NCBI RefSeq assembly: GCF_963675165.1
Contig: NC_087377.1
Location: forward strand, 1,575,501-1,639,500
Length of the DNA: 64,000 nucleotides
From: Halichondria panicea
Taxonomy: Eukaryota > Porifera > Demospongiae > Suberitida > Halichondriidae
Reading direction: 5' to 3'
The translations under genes and the position numbers were made by a program. Below the pieces are notes generated by a model. The model ran no database searches. It was not told the DNA's origin and saw nothing but the letters and a program-made list of their open reading frames with translations. Every line of letters begins with the position of its first letter. Position 1 is the first letter of the stretch. This document shows positions 44,199 through 60,004 of this stretch, piece after piece.

Positions 44199-44809
44199 TC
44201 AAGTAGCTCCAGTATCTGTATGAAAGCATGAGCACAGCACAATAAACTAGAGCCTTATAAGCAAAACATTGCAATAAAACACTGTGTGCAATGAAAATAG
44301 GGATCAGATTTATGAATATTCCAGTAATAATCTGTTTAAAAACATGAGTGCATGATTTAGGATCCCTCAGGGCTAGTAGAACCATCAAGTACTTAGAATG
44401 CTGTATACTATTATTGCATGGCACAACTGCATGACGAGCAAGCTCACAAAGTTAATAAGGTAACTCACGTGTATCCTTGACACAGGCCTTGTGAATGCTG
44501 CGAACTGCCTCTCCGTCCTCAATCTTTGTAGCAATTTCCACTAATCGACCGTAAGTAGCTGTTGAATTCAATGGATTGAATTGGAGAATATTTTTACTCT
44601 TCCACTTCTTTAGAGCAGCGAGGAATTTCCCTGGAATACCAACAAATGTGTGATCGATAGCACCAATCTCAGCATCACTGAGGCCCAGCCTGTGCTTGTA
44701 TCTGTCATATAGCCAGCAATCTCGGTAGACAACTGGAGAAGAGCATCATCCCAGCACTCACTACTCAACCGAGGGGCAGTCGCTGTCACTATCGTCTTAT
44801 GTGGTTGAA
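44199..44809 (-). pseudogene. death-fold domain protein, copy B (frameshifted)
   Basis: Exon 44809-44469 is 341 bp instead of 339 because CATAGCC has become CATATAGCC, an extra TA. The reading changes after TEIAGY to MTDTSTGWASV and ends early. The last exon (44215) is unchanged. The same type of TA gain also breaks the signal-peptide gene in copy A. Confidence 0.7.
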
Positions 44810-44822
44810 CTGTACAGATCAA

Positions 44823-45387
44823 AATACATTACATTATTTCCAATGACATGCAACGGCACGTAGTGGCAATACTCTGAAATGTACACCAAATACTTTATCA
44901 CTGTCACATGAGACCCCATACACAATACAACTGTCAAGGCTATAATTGAAGATTGCTTCAATTTAGATTGCTATACTTGTACAATAATGATGTCGTGAAT
45001 AATTATAGTGATCACATTAATTCCCAAGTTGTTCCCTTAATTAGCTTATTACCAAATGCATATGATTTAATTAAATCTCACTTTTCATTGGCTAACTAGA
45101 GCTATGTGTACAGAGGACTTCTGCCAACCAACCTGAAATCCTCTGTACATGTATATGTAGAGAAGTACATTTGTATCCTCAAGCAAACTATAGTTTGGGC
45201 AGAATATTGGCAGTACATGGAATGCTGTGGTGAACCCATACAAATGTTATTATTGCTTTCACTTCATTTGAAATGCAAACCTTAATTATTAAAGTCACCA
45301 CTAGCTATTTGCATTGTCCTAATACAAATCTATTTTGTAGCTCTTTATCAAAATAATTATGTGTTTAAATTAGCGATAAGTCAACCA
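44823..45387. other. non-coding flank of array B
   Basis: Third copy of the 4217-4762 sequence; no gene seen. Confidence 0.6.
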
Positions 45388-46935
45388 CTAGCTACAGTGC
45401 ACACAGTGGGACCACACTATAGGCTCTGTACACTAGCTACAGTGCACACAGTGGGACCACACTATAGGCTCTGTACACTATAGCTACAGTGTACACAGTG
45501 GGACCACACTATAGGCTCTGTACACTAGCTACAGTGCACACAGTGAGACCACACTATAGGCTCTGTACACTAGTCTACAGTGCACACAGTGGGACGACAC
45601 TATAGGCTCTGTACACCAGCTACAGTGCACACAGTGGGACCACACTATAGGCTCTGTACACTAGCTACAGTGCACACAGTGGGATCACACTATAGGCTCT
45701 GTACACTAGCTACAGTGCACACAGTGGGACCACACTATAGGCTCTGTACACTAGCTACAGTGCACACAGTGGGACCACACTATAGGCTCTGCACACTAGC
45801 TACAGTGCACACAGTGGGACCACACTATAGGCTCTGTACACTAGCTACAGTGCACACAGTGGGACCACACTATATAGGCTCTGTACACTAGCTACAGTGC
45901 ACACAGTGGGACCACACTATAGGCTCTGTATGTACTAGCTACAGTGTACACAGTGGGACCACACTATAGGCTCTATACACCAGCTACAGTGCACACAGTG
46001 GGACCATACTATAGGCTCCGTACACCAGCTACAGTGCACACAGTGGGACCACACTATAGGCTCCGTACACTAGCTACAGTGCACACAGTGGGACCACACT
46101 ATAGGCTCTGTACACTAGCTACAGTACACACAGTGGGACCACACTATAAGCTCTGTACACCAGCTACAGTGTACACAGTGGGACCACACTACTATAGGCT
46201 CTGTACACTAGCTACAGTGCACACAGTGGGACCACACTATAAGCTCTGTACACTAGCTACAGGGTACACAGTGGGACCACACTATAGGCTCTGTACACTA
46301 GCTACAGTGCACACAGTGGGACCACACTATAAGCTCTGTACACTAGCTACAGGGTACACAGTGGGACCACACTATAGGCTCTGTACACTAGCTACAGTGC
46401 ACACAGTGGGACCACACTACTATGGGCTCTGTACACTAGCTACAGTGCACACAGTGGGACCACACTATAGGCTCTGTACACTAGCTACAGTGCACACAGT
46501 GGGACCACACTATAGGCTCTGTATGTACTAGCTACAGTGTACACAGTGGGACCACACTATAGGCTCTATACACCAGCTACAGTGCACACAGTGGGACCAC
46601 ACTATAGGCTCTGTACACTAGCTACAGTGCACACAGTGGGACCACACTATAGGCTCTGTACACTAGCTACAGTGCACACAGTGGGACCACACTATAGGCT
46701 CTGTACACTAGCTACAGTGCACACAGTGGGACCACACTATAGGCTCTATACACCAGCTACAGTGCACACAGTGGGACCACACTATAGGCTCTGTACACTA
46801 GCTACAGTGCACACAGTGGGACCACACTATAGGCTCTGTACACTAGCTACAGTGCACACAGTGGGACTACACTATAGGCTCTATACACTAGCTACAGTGC
46901 ACACAGTGGGACCACACTATAGGCTCTGTACACTA
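45388..46935. repeat. 45-bp minisatellite array B, about 34 units
   Basis: Same unit and same flanks as arrays A1 and A2, one third the size of A1. Contains units with ACTACTATAGG (48 bp) and the AGGGTACACAG variant also found in A1. Confidence 0.95.
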
Positions 46936-48332
46936 GTCTACACACTGCATGTCAATTAGAGTAGCATTTCTGCAAACAAGGTGAAAATGGTTTTTAGTGG
47001 AACAGCTGTCTACCCCTGGGCCCATACACGCAGACATTCTACTTTCAAAGGACTATAGAATATTTGCATATACACTAAATTGGAATTCCATGTAGTGGGA
47101 CAAGACAACAGTCTGGCTAGGCTACCGATCAAAATTATCTCCGTAAAAATACAATTATTGGGGTCACAGATGTCACAGCTGAGTGGAGAGTGGAGTGGGA
47201 GGGCTAGCTGAATGAATGTGAGGGGTGATGGGATCATTGTGACAGGGCAATGGACCGCTACTAAACCCTAGTTATCAGTCAACAGCTGGAGCTTTATTTC
47301 CTACAATGCATAGCGGGAAATTTTTGCGGGTGCAATTTGGCTCCAGAACCCTCAGTAGAATTTTCGTGGGTTCTAATATTCGCGGGGTTCAATGCCAGGA
47401 AACCACACCCACCAATAGCTTTGCATGTGAAATACCGGTGCATGGGAGTTTATCCCAGTTTTAAATGCTCTGCCCTCGAAAAACGACGAAAATTTCCCGC
47501 TATACGGTACTTGTTATCAATACCCCATTTTTAATAATACATGTGCAATGTATGCTAGCTGTGACAGGGCAATGGACCGCTACTAAACCCCAGTGATCAG
47601 TCAACAGCTGGAGCTTTATTAATAATTATTATTATAATGAAGTTGATTGTTTCCCAGATGCTTGTTATCAATAATTATCCCGTCTTTGCTATATACAAAA
47701 GTACAGCTAGCATACATGTACATGTACATGTAGGTCCTAGGTGTGTTTTTTTACGTCAAAATCAGTACAGCTTAATTGCTTTTTTAGTATTTATTTGTAT
47801 GCTAGCTGTACGTTTGGATCGACGTCAAATGATATTTCGGTCTCCCTTATTCCATTAAATAATGTGTGAAAAATTGATTAACTATTATAGTGTGGGAAGT
47901 AGGGAGGAGGCACAGTGTACTATAATAATGCTTTTCTAACTCCCTAAAAATTCTATTCACAAATTTTGAGACAGTTTGCTCAATATAATCTCAAAAGCCC
48001 AATGCTATGTCAACAGTTTATAACAAGAGAGCACAGTTAGCATACAAACAGCGTCAAATACAACAAATACAAGTTTTGCTGTTTTGGATGCTTCCATTAG
48101 AGGGAGTGTTAGCAAACGTGCTGTACAAAGTTCATTCTAATCTTCACTGTCAGCTTTGAATCTGAGGCCTCAATTCACTTATTAGTTCTACTGCACGCTA
48201 TAGCTGTACCTTAATTTGTAATTATTTCCCCCCACACACACACAGCACACCCACACACACACAGCACACCCACACACACACCCACACACACATACACACA
48301 CCCCACACACACACACCCCACACAGCCTGTAC
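46936..48332. other. non-coding stretch, copy B equivalent of 13747-15143
   Basis: Contains the CCGTATAG-type MITE (47308-47510) and a CA repeat (48235-48320). No exon supported. Confidence 0.6.
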
Positions 48333-50441
48333 CTTTGGGTCAACGTTAATAATCTTTCTGTCTCGTTTATTCTTAAACAGCAGACCTGAGGCATTGTCTG
48401 CAATCACCTGTGTGTGCGTGCGTGGGGTGTGTGTGTGTGCGAGTTCGAGTTATATCAAACAAATACAAACAAAGTGTCCGTGTACAATAATCATGTCAAC
48501 TAATTATGTACGACGAGACCAAAGGGAGCAACTGTATAATTGAGTAGTGCTATGGCGCCCTACAGACTAGGAGGGCACTCACTACTGTAGTGTTCCAAAC
48601 ACACGTTATAGGCTATCAAACTTTGCTGTGAAAACAAATTATGTTCTGAAAAAACACCCACTTTAATTATTAAAGCCCACGCTTTTTTTTATAATTTGTG
48701 CTCGTTGATATAAGGACACCATAATAATATTGTAGCAATACCAAACAGCTGCTAATAAAATAATTAGCTTTTTGAAATTGGACGTTCCCAACACAAGTTA
48801 TAGCCCTTCAAAGAAAAACTACGAAAACATGACGACATGTAATTAATACATATTTTGGCAACCACCTCTTATTGTATTTCAATATTTCTCACACGTACCT
48901 GATAATTAGGAGTGGAGTTGGACGAGGAGAAGTTAGTGTCCCAGTTATAGAAGCTCAAGTCACTGTGTCTAGGGAGCAGCTTCTTCCGTGACGAGAATAT
49001 GGGGTCAAAATCATCCACCTACAATTATCATGTACATGTATAATACTGCATAGAAAGTTTTCGTATCAAACGAAAATTAAAACTAGGGAATTATTCTACT
49101 GCAAGAGATTCAATGCGTCACTATCCTGAGCTGTTGAGCTGTACTTAAAATACTAAATGGGAAGTTACGAAAATTACCCGCTATACGGCAGTTAGATCAT
49201 TGGGGTGAGGTGTAATTTTATGTCATAAATACAGTACATGTTAGGACCTCGTTTATTATTGGTAGTACCTTGAGTCGATGTGCGTAGTCAATGTATCCTG
49301 ATATCTCCTGACCCTTGGCATTCCTGTCCCGAATAAATATAATTGACTGTGTGTGTGGGTGGAGGTGTGTGTGTGTGGAGGTGGTGGTGGTGTGTGTGTG
49401 TGTGTGTGTGTGAGGGGGGATTGCTTATCATGTATTAAGAAGACTTACTGAAATTTTCCCGTTTCTGTTAGTCTCTTCCCTCTGAGCCAGCCCCTCCAGG
49501 AACACTGATCCTTGCAGGTCCTTCCCAGCACTGCACAACACTCTGTACCATGGGGGACACACTAGGTCAGCACAACACTCTGTACCATGGGGGGACACTA
49601 GGTCAGCACAACACTCTGTACCATGGGGGGGGACACTAGGTCAGCACAACACTCTGTACCATGGGGGGGACACTAGGTCAGCACAACACTCTGTACCATG
49701 GAGGGGACACTAGGTCAGCACAACACTCTGTACCATGGGGGGGACACTAGGTCAGCACAACACTCTGTACCATGGGGGGACACTAGGTCAGCACAACACT
49801 CTGTACCATGGGGGGGACACTAGGTCAGCACAACACTCTGTACCATGGGGGGGACACTAGGTCAGCACAACACTCTGTACCATGGGGGACACTAGGTCAG
49901 CACAACACTCTGTACCATGGGGGGGACACTAGGTCAGCACAACACTCTGTACCATGGGGGGGACACTAGGTCAGCACAACACTCTGTACCATGGGGGGGA
50001 CACTAGGTCAGCACAACACTCTGTACCATGGGGGGACACACTAGGTCAGCACAACACTCTGTACCATGGGGGGGACACTAGGTCAGCACAACACTCTGTA
50101 CCATGGGGGGGACACTAGGTCAGCAGCGATAAATTAATCTGCTTGCAATCACATACTTACAATCAGTTCAGATTCTTTTGCAATCGCATATACAAACAAG
50201 TCTTGTACAGTTTGTAGCTAAGAATCATTGACAGTATACCTGAATTGTCCATAATAATTATTAGCAAAAGGGAGCGTTAATGTGACAAATACACACTCAC
50301 CCCCCACACACCTCAGCTGGTCTCGACGTGCTAGCTTACTGGCTGCAGCCGCTTCTTTCCTGAGCTCAAAGTCTTCTCTCTTGAGCACTTCCCCTGATCC
50401 ACGATATCCTAGCTCCACTAGCTGACATGCTAGTTCTTCGT

Positions 50442-50476
<35 letters not shown>

Positions 50477-50818
50477 AGTGTGGTGTGTGAGTGTGGTGTG
50501 AGTGTGGGTGGGTGGGTGTGTGTGTGTGTGTGTGTGAGGAGTGGAATGCAAACCACCAACTACGTAATACCGTAAAAATTACAAGCCACTGCAGATGTGT
50601 TTCTACTCGATATTTCGTAATAAGTGTGTGGGGGTTGAAGAACCGTCGCCCCCCACAGTCAATCAACCCTACCCCCCCACCTCAAGCAATAACCTCACCT
50701 CCAGGTAGAACAGATCAGTTGGTGTTATTTGAGAGTCCAGGTAATCCTCATACGTGGCATACTCGGTGACTATAGTATCTGCAGCGCTGTTACTAGCTTC
50801 CTCACCAGCAGCCGCCAT
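48333..50818 (-). CDS. CFAP299: CFAP299 ciliary protein, copy B
   Basis: Exons 50818-50699 (ATG), 50442-50312, 49530-49449, 49346-49269, 49018-48899 and 48407-48333 have the same sizes and phases as copy A (120, 131, 82, 78, 120, 75 bp; 202 codons). Copy B reads [11 protein letters not shown] where copy A has [18 protein letters not shown] is the form I recall in animals generally. All six exons are open and all junctions are GT-AG. The expected last exon was not found here either. Intron 5 lacks the 800-bp segment of copy A. The tandem partial duplicate of copy A is absent. Confidence 0.92.
49545..50125. repeat. 37-bp minisatellite in CFAP299 intron 2, copy B
   Basis: About 16 units of the CACAACACTCTGTACCATG + G-run + GACACTAGGTCAG repeat; one unit has CCATGGAGGGG. 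Confidence 0.9.
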
Positions 50819-50865
50819 CTTTATGTTCAGAAAGCTGGCGGTGTCATAGCATGCAGTGGTAAGGT

Positions 50866-50999
50866 TAGCCTCAACCCCAGGCCGATCCGTCTCCAATTGA
50901 AAGGTTAGCCTCTATCCCAGGCCGATCCGTCTCCAATTGAACGCGTATTTTTCACCTTTGTTCTATTAAAAAAAAATCGGCCTGGGACCGAGGCTGCTA
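50866..50999. mobile_element. TAGCCTC fold-back element, 134 bp
   Basis: TAGCCTCAACCCCAGGCCG ... CGGCCTGGGACCGAGGCTGCTA, flanked by TGGTAAGGT / CGGTAAGGT (9 bp, one mismatch). The left 40 bp are duplicated in tandem (a second TAGCCTCTATCCCAGGCCG begins at about 50906). It lies between the CFAP299 and signal-peptide gene starts. Absent from copy A. Confidence 0.85.
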
Positions 51000-51061
51000 C
51001 GGTAAGGTGTGTGTTTGTATCGGGGATAAGATCGGCAGCTTAATAATTGCATTATTTACGT

Positions 51062-53645
51062 CCACTAACAACTAGTACTGCAGTGCTCCTGCTCTGTATC
51101 GTGGCTTCCCTGTTTAGCACAAGCACTGGTATATAATAATAAAAAGTGTTGTGTCTGATATTATTCTGGAGCTGTAATGCATTCAATTTATATGCAACGT
51201 TACAATGTTCGATAACAAACGTGTTTTTTTTGTACTGCAGGTAGCGATGACAACTATGTGTGGCTTCTCGGAGAGGACTCAGGTTACCATGACAACTACG
51301 ATACTATCTACTCGTCATGTGACACAACTAGCATCGTAGCACTGACAAAGGTACGTCAGCTTGACTATTATTATTATAATTTATATAAATCACCCAAACC
51401 CTAACTCATTACTAATATTTTAAATATACTCTTTAATATTAAATTTTGATAGGCCTTTCAAAGAGCTAAAAAATGCATTCTTTAGAATTGTAATTAGACA
51501 ATTCTAACTCAAGTTATCGACCATTAAAGACCAAAGAAAAATATTATGTCTAGAAAATAATTGGAAACCGTATGTATGACTAATTATTGTTCCCTTCATC
51601 TCAGGACAGACTACATGTTGACTACTACACTGCTGTGGAACAGCTGAGAATGATTAGATTCAACTTCCCTCTAGCGGTTGATTTTGTGGTCACTCGAATG
51701 ATTAACGAAGAACAACAGGACGAAGTGTTTGTGGCCGTGCATGAAGGTACGTGTGTGGGTGTGTGTGAGGTGTAGAGTGTGAGTGTGTGTGTGTGGGTGG
51801 GTGGGTGTAAATAGACTAAAGTCATGGCTGTTCAAGCTTTATTTAACACTGATAGGTCCCCTGTAATTTGATAGTAGAGTTTAGATTTTGTAAAAGCCAT
51901 TCTCTAAATTTACTAACGGAACTGAAGTTATGACCGTTCAAAGATGCATGCCTATATAATAATTTATTATAGTACGCTGTGATCTCCCACAAGTGGAGCA
52001 TGTGTGTGTAGTACTGTCCCTACAATGCTCACACTAATTATTGTTGACCTCCCTAAATACACACTATCAATCCACCCACTCCACACTCCCCACCACCCAC
52101 ACACACACAGGTTATATGAGCATCAACAGATTTGGCAACTCACGATCTTCCCCATCTCCATGGGCAAATCCTCCAGCCTCATCATGATCTCCAACCTTGC
52201 TTGTACCACTCCCGCCCACACCACACACATACTCTGTGTTAGCCTCGACCCCAGGCCGATCTGTCTCCAATTGAACGCTAGGTCGCCTACTATTTTTCAA
52301 CTTCGTTCTATTAAAAAAAAATCGGCCTGGGACCGAGGCTAACTCTGTGTCAATGTAATCAAAGGAACGCAAAAAATATGCAAGGACGATATTCCACCTG
52401 GTTCCCATGGTTACTCGGACGTCTGCCCACGTTTGCAACTTGTTTATATAGTGACATCGGATCAAAAGACGATTTTTAAATTCAACGTTAGCGATGATTG
52501 TCTTGTATTGATATCTAAGAAGTCTGGAAATGACTACGGTAGTGTCATGTGGTTTTCTTATAATAATGGTTCGACATTATTTCTGAGTAATGGACTGGCT
52601 TTGAATGCTGTTGAACTAGAGGCTGCTGGAACATTGGGTGGGGAAGATGTCGGCACTGTACACTATAGCTCTTTGTCACAACTATACAGTCAGACAAGCC
52701 AGCTGGGAGGATCTCGCAAACTACTGACATGGCCTATCATGACCATACAAAATGATGTCATGAATAGAGTATTCTATTTCAAGTGGTCGGATTTATCTAG
52801 TAATGGTACAGAGACTATTCCAAGCCCGAATGGCTACAGTATCGTCCGTCCAATCAGCTTGCAGTATTGTCAGATGGACTTTGCATATGCTTTAGTTACA
52901 TACAAGAGGGAAAAGGACAATTCCCTTAGAACAGGTGTCGCTTATATTAAGTCTTATTTTTGAATTTTGCTATTAATTTTAATGTTGCTATAATTATGTA
53001 CGTATGATTATAATAAATAATTATTAGTTATTGCCCAGCCAGAGTGCAACATGCCATATTATGTTGCCGAGGGCATTATGTCATCCAGTGCAATATATGG
53101 CATGTTGCACGAGGGCGCCTGCAATAACCCCAATGACGTTAAACTCGTTTGACTATAATTATAAGTCGTAATAAAAGACATGTGTTTTGAAGGAATTTAG
53201 TGTATTCATTAGTTTGTGAATACCATGACCAGATGTACGTGCCTTAATCTGTACTGGAAGTGAGCGTCATTAATAGTATCACTATAATTATTGTGCATTA
53301 CTGAGATCTATTAGTTCGGAATTAAGTTGCAAATATCTCAATGACTCGTGTGTATATACCTGAAATACATACTGGTTACACCATAATAAATTATTTTATG
53401 CAGCATTTACTTCCTCTTCATCATCTGACGTCTCGATCGGTCTTGGAGTGGCCTTTCCTTTCATCATTATCTTTGTAGTTGTGACTGTCATCTCGTTTAT
53501 CTTTGGTTTAATAAGGAAAGGGATTTGCCTGGTTGGCCTTGCAGCACGCTTCACATGCAGGACTCCCGTAACCGTAGTCACTAACACTGCTGCGGTGACA
53601 GATGTAACCGTTGCAAATAAACAAGATGCCTGCCCACCAACTTAG
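51062..53645 (+). CDS. signal-peptide, single-pass membrane protein gene, copy B (disrupted)
   Basis: Exon 1 (to 51128) keeps the hydrophobic VLLLCIVASLFSTSTG but the start codon and about 15 bp are missing and 5 bp are added. Exons 51241-51350 and 51605-51746 are intact (IRFNFPLAVDFVVTRMINEE). Exon 4 (from 52111) has lost one T (GGCAACTCACG) and carries a 102-bp fold-back element with a stop; beyond it the frame is open (VYIVTSDQKTIFKFNVSDDC...RPISLQYCQMDFAYALVTYK). A donor at 52934 (ACAG/GTGTCG) would join in phase to exon 53404-53645: TSSSSSDVSIGLGVAFPF, membrane segment IIIFVVVTVISFIFGL, then RKGICLVGLAARFTCRTPVT and a short tail ending QDACPPT. The extracellular part is not recognised; it looks lineage-specific. 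The last exon resembles the SRCR gene's transmembrane exon. Confidence 0.65.
52240..52341. mobile_element. TAGCCTC fold-back element, 102 bp, inside a coding exon
   Basis: TAGCCTCGACCCCAGGCCGA ... TCGGCCTGGGACCGAGGCTA with an A-run near the right arm, flanked by perfect 9-bp ACTCTGTGT (52231-52239, 52342-52350). Copy A has the uninterrupted exon. Element plus duplication is 111 bp, a multiple of three, but its last codon in frame is TAA. Confidence 0.95.
52964..53403. other. intron/flank of signal-peptide gene, copy B
   Basis: Contains the fold-back repeat at 53027-53128; from about 53147 the sequence has no copy-A counterpart. No gene seen. Confidence 0.5.
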
Positions 53646-54049
53646 AAGTGATTGTTAACTAAAACTTTAGACGGAGTACCTGAAAGAATATTGAACACTT
53701 GACAATTGTATAGTGATAGCAAATTAGTATCATGTATAATATCTAGATCTAGTTGATGTTTCATGCATAATTACAGCTTAATTTTCTCGCTATTTTCGGT
53801 GTTCTGATTTTGATATACACATGGTATATCTGGTATATCTGGTAGAAATGTCGACTGTAGAATGCCAATAGTTACATTAATTGATACAAAACTGCTAAGC
53901 ATGTACATGTTATCTGCATGGATGCCGGTAATTTTTAACACGTATATGCAGCCTCGATTTCAGGCTGATTAAGTTGGCATATTCTGAAAGAAATACGCAA
54001 ACAAGATGGAGGCAAAGCTTTATGTTTTTGGTAAACAGTGCATTGAGAC
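53646..54049. other. copy-B-specific non-coding stretch
   Basis: No gene seen. Homology with copy A resumes at about 53976 (CATATTCTGAAAGAAATACG). Confidence 0.5.
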
Positions 54050-54758
54050 TAGCCTCCTTTGCAGCCTCTCCTTTTTCTGTTCTTTGTCACAGAAGAGAAA
54101 TATTGGAGGAACAAAGAAAGAAAGAAGGAAGCAACTAAGAAAAAGGAGAGCCTGCCTTGCTAAGTCGCGTGATCCCCTACTGACATAGACAAATTTTAAC
54201 GAGCGTGGGCGAGAGAAAACCTCAATAACTGTCCTCCCACACAGTACTTGGAGCGCATTTACCAGGAACATAATCTGTTATGAACAGTACAGTACAGTGC
54301 AGTAGAGTCAGCCTTCGTGAGACCTTTAGTCAGTAGAGGAAGTATGAAAGACTAGAGTAGAGTAGACTATACTGCTGTAATAATTATATCTACTAATCAA
54401 GTGGGTCTGTTCTGAACTCAGGAAAAAAAACTGAGCTAAATTTAGATATTAACAGTCTCTTTAGTCTTTACTAGGTAAGCCCTTGTCTACGATGTTGATT
54501 CTGGCTTACTATCTACGATGCTAACAGCTTTTATTTAGAGTTTGTAATGCGTAGGCATGCTGTAGCTTTTGCTCTGTCAGGCTCCCGTTCATTTTCACTC
54601 GTCTACCACTTGTCTACCGTCACGCGACTTAGCAAGGCAGGCTCTCCTTTTTCTTAGTCTCTTCCTTCTTTCTTTCTTTGTTCCTCCAATTAGTCCCGTA
54701 TTTTATCTTATTGAACTATGACAAAGAACAGAAAAAGGAGAGGCTGCGGAGGAGGCTA
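54050..54758. mobile_element. TAGCCTC family long element, 709 bp
   Basis: Ends TAGCCTCCTTTGCAGCCTC and GAGGCTGCGGAGGAGGCTA, with inverted arms of about 130 bp (AAAAAGGAGAG, GCCTGCCTTGCTAAGTCGCG) and a unique AT-rich centre. It is flanked by perfect 9-bp CATTGAGAC (54041-54049, 54759-54767). No long ORF, so non-autonomous. It splits the small frame that is intact in copy A (23122-23409). Confidence 0.95.
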
Positions 54759-56071
54759 CATTGAGACCGACTTTTCGTGATAATTTGCATATTCCTCTAT
54801 AGCTAGCTGGCAGTATGCGGCCTGGAATCGAGGATATAATTATAATTTTAACGCGCATGTGCAGTAATTGCATGTGACTAGGTCTGCATGTATAAAAGTA
54901 GTGAATGTAGCCTAGAGACTTTCATACAGAATTGCAAGAAGCATTAGTCCATGATGAATTGCTTACTGTAGAAATCAGTCACTGTCCTGAGCCTGGTTTG
55001 GGCTGTTGGAGGTGAGCTGGCTATGCCTCTGGCATTACATATGTATCATAATTATAATGAAAGTAAAATATAATTATTTCCCTTCTAATAATAATAATTA
55101 TACTTCTATACTATACTCTGTTATTAAATGTTTCTACTCTGTATGATCGATGATTGTTTCTGCATAGAGTTGGTTAGACATGTAGGTAGGAATTCGGTGA
55201 GCGAGAATCAACGTTTTCTGTTAATAATTATTCTACTGCATGGTATTGTTGCTGTCCTGTTATGTTTGTGTCATTGCTATAATTATGTATCGCGAGTAAT
55301 TTTCGTATAGACTTCGTATTCTAAATATTCGTACAGCTCAAGATAGTGACGTAGAACTGAGAATAATTTTCCATTTTAAATTTCGTATGACACTTTACAA
55401 TACAAAAATACGAAAATTTACACCATGCAAAAGTAACTCGCTTAGCTAAAATAAATCAAAAGTGTTGTGTAGCAGTTAGTAATGTCAATGAAGCTACTTA
55501 TATTTATTTCAGCGGTTAAAACTTGAAAGACTTCTGATGTACTAAAATATTTATCAATATACATGCAGGAACGTACACATTCCATTAGTTTCCTATATTA
55601 ATAAAGGTATTGATTCCATATGCTTTTCCTCTGAGTAATTGGAAGCTACCACAGTTATGTAGTTATCATGTTTTTCAGTAATGGTGTGAGGGGGGAATAA
55701 CTGACTGGCCTACTCATAATTAACTCACACCTTTCGTCATATTAATAAAGCTATTGATTCCATGCTTTTCCTCTGAGTAATTGGAAGCTACCACAGTTAT
55801 GTAGTTATCATGTTTTTCAGTAATGGTGTGAGGGGGGAATAACTGACTGGCCTACTCATAATTAACTCACACCTTTTGTCCCTAATTGTTAGTTACCACA
55901 GTTATGTGGGGAATACTGACTGGCCACTATTATGAGCCAATATCAGCTGCACACTGACTAATAAGACATAATTATAACAAGCCAGCTGTGAGCTAGAGAA
56001 TCAGAGACATCAATTAATATGTTATGGATTCTAGCCGTGAGTGGCAATAATTCTTCATTTTGTGCCCTCAG
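54759..56071. other. upstream region of SRCR gene, copy B
   Basis: Counterpart of 23150-24325. An approximately 137-bp tandem duplication (55598-55737 and 55738-55874, with ATTGATTCCAT...ACTCACACCTTT) is present only in B. A 60-codon hydrophobic frame occurs at 55128-55310. No gene supported. Confidence 0.5.
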
Positions 56072-59473
<3,402 letters not shown>

Positions 59474-60004
59474 TTATGGGGACCTACTATGCATGCAGTA
59501 CATGTATTAACTGAAAGTAGTGAACTTTTAATAAGAGACATTGCAAATTGCAATTGACTGTATATAGCTGTTAGTGATAGCAAACTTCTATTATTTTTAA
59601 GTTTAGACAATGAGAATTTTGTTCCTCATTTTTTCACAAATTATTTTCAAAAGCAAACTCTTCGGCTGATTTTAATGAATGTATATACAGCGCGTATTAT
59701 GGTTGTAGCCAATAAACAATCGATTTCACACAATATAAATGACATGTGCCATCGTAATAATACAAAATAATAGTTTATTCTACTGTTCACACAAATAGAA
59801 ATAATGTTCCCTATAATTATAATTATTATTGCAACGAGTACTTGCACACCACGCCCTCGTCGAGCATATGCAGTATAATAGTCTTACTGCCTAACAACGT
59901 ACACGACCCAAATGTAGTTGCTATGGAGCTATATATAGCATGGCCGGCCAACTGCACACAAACTTGGATGCTTGGTTCATAATAAACAGGGACAATATAT
60001 TCTG

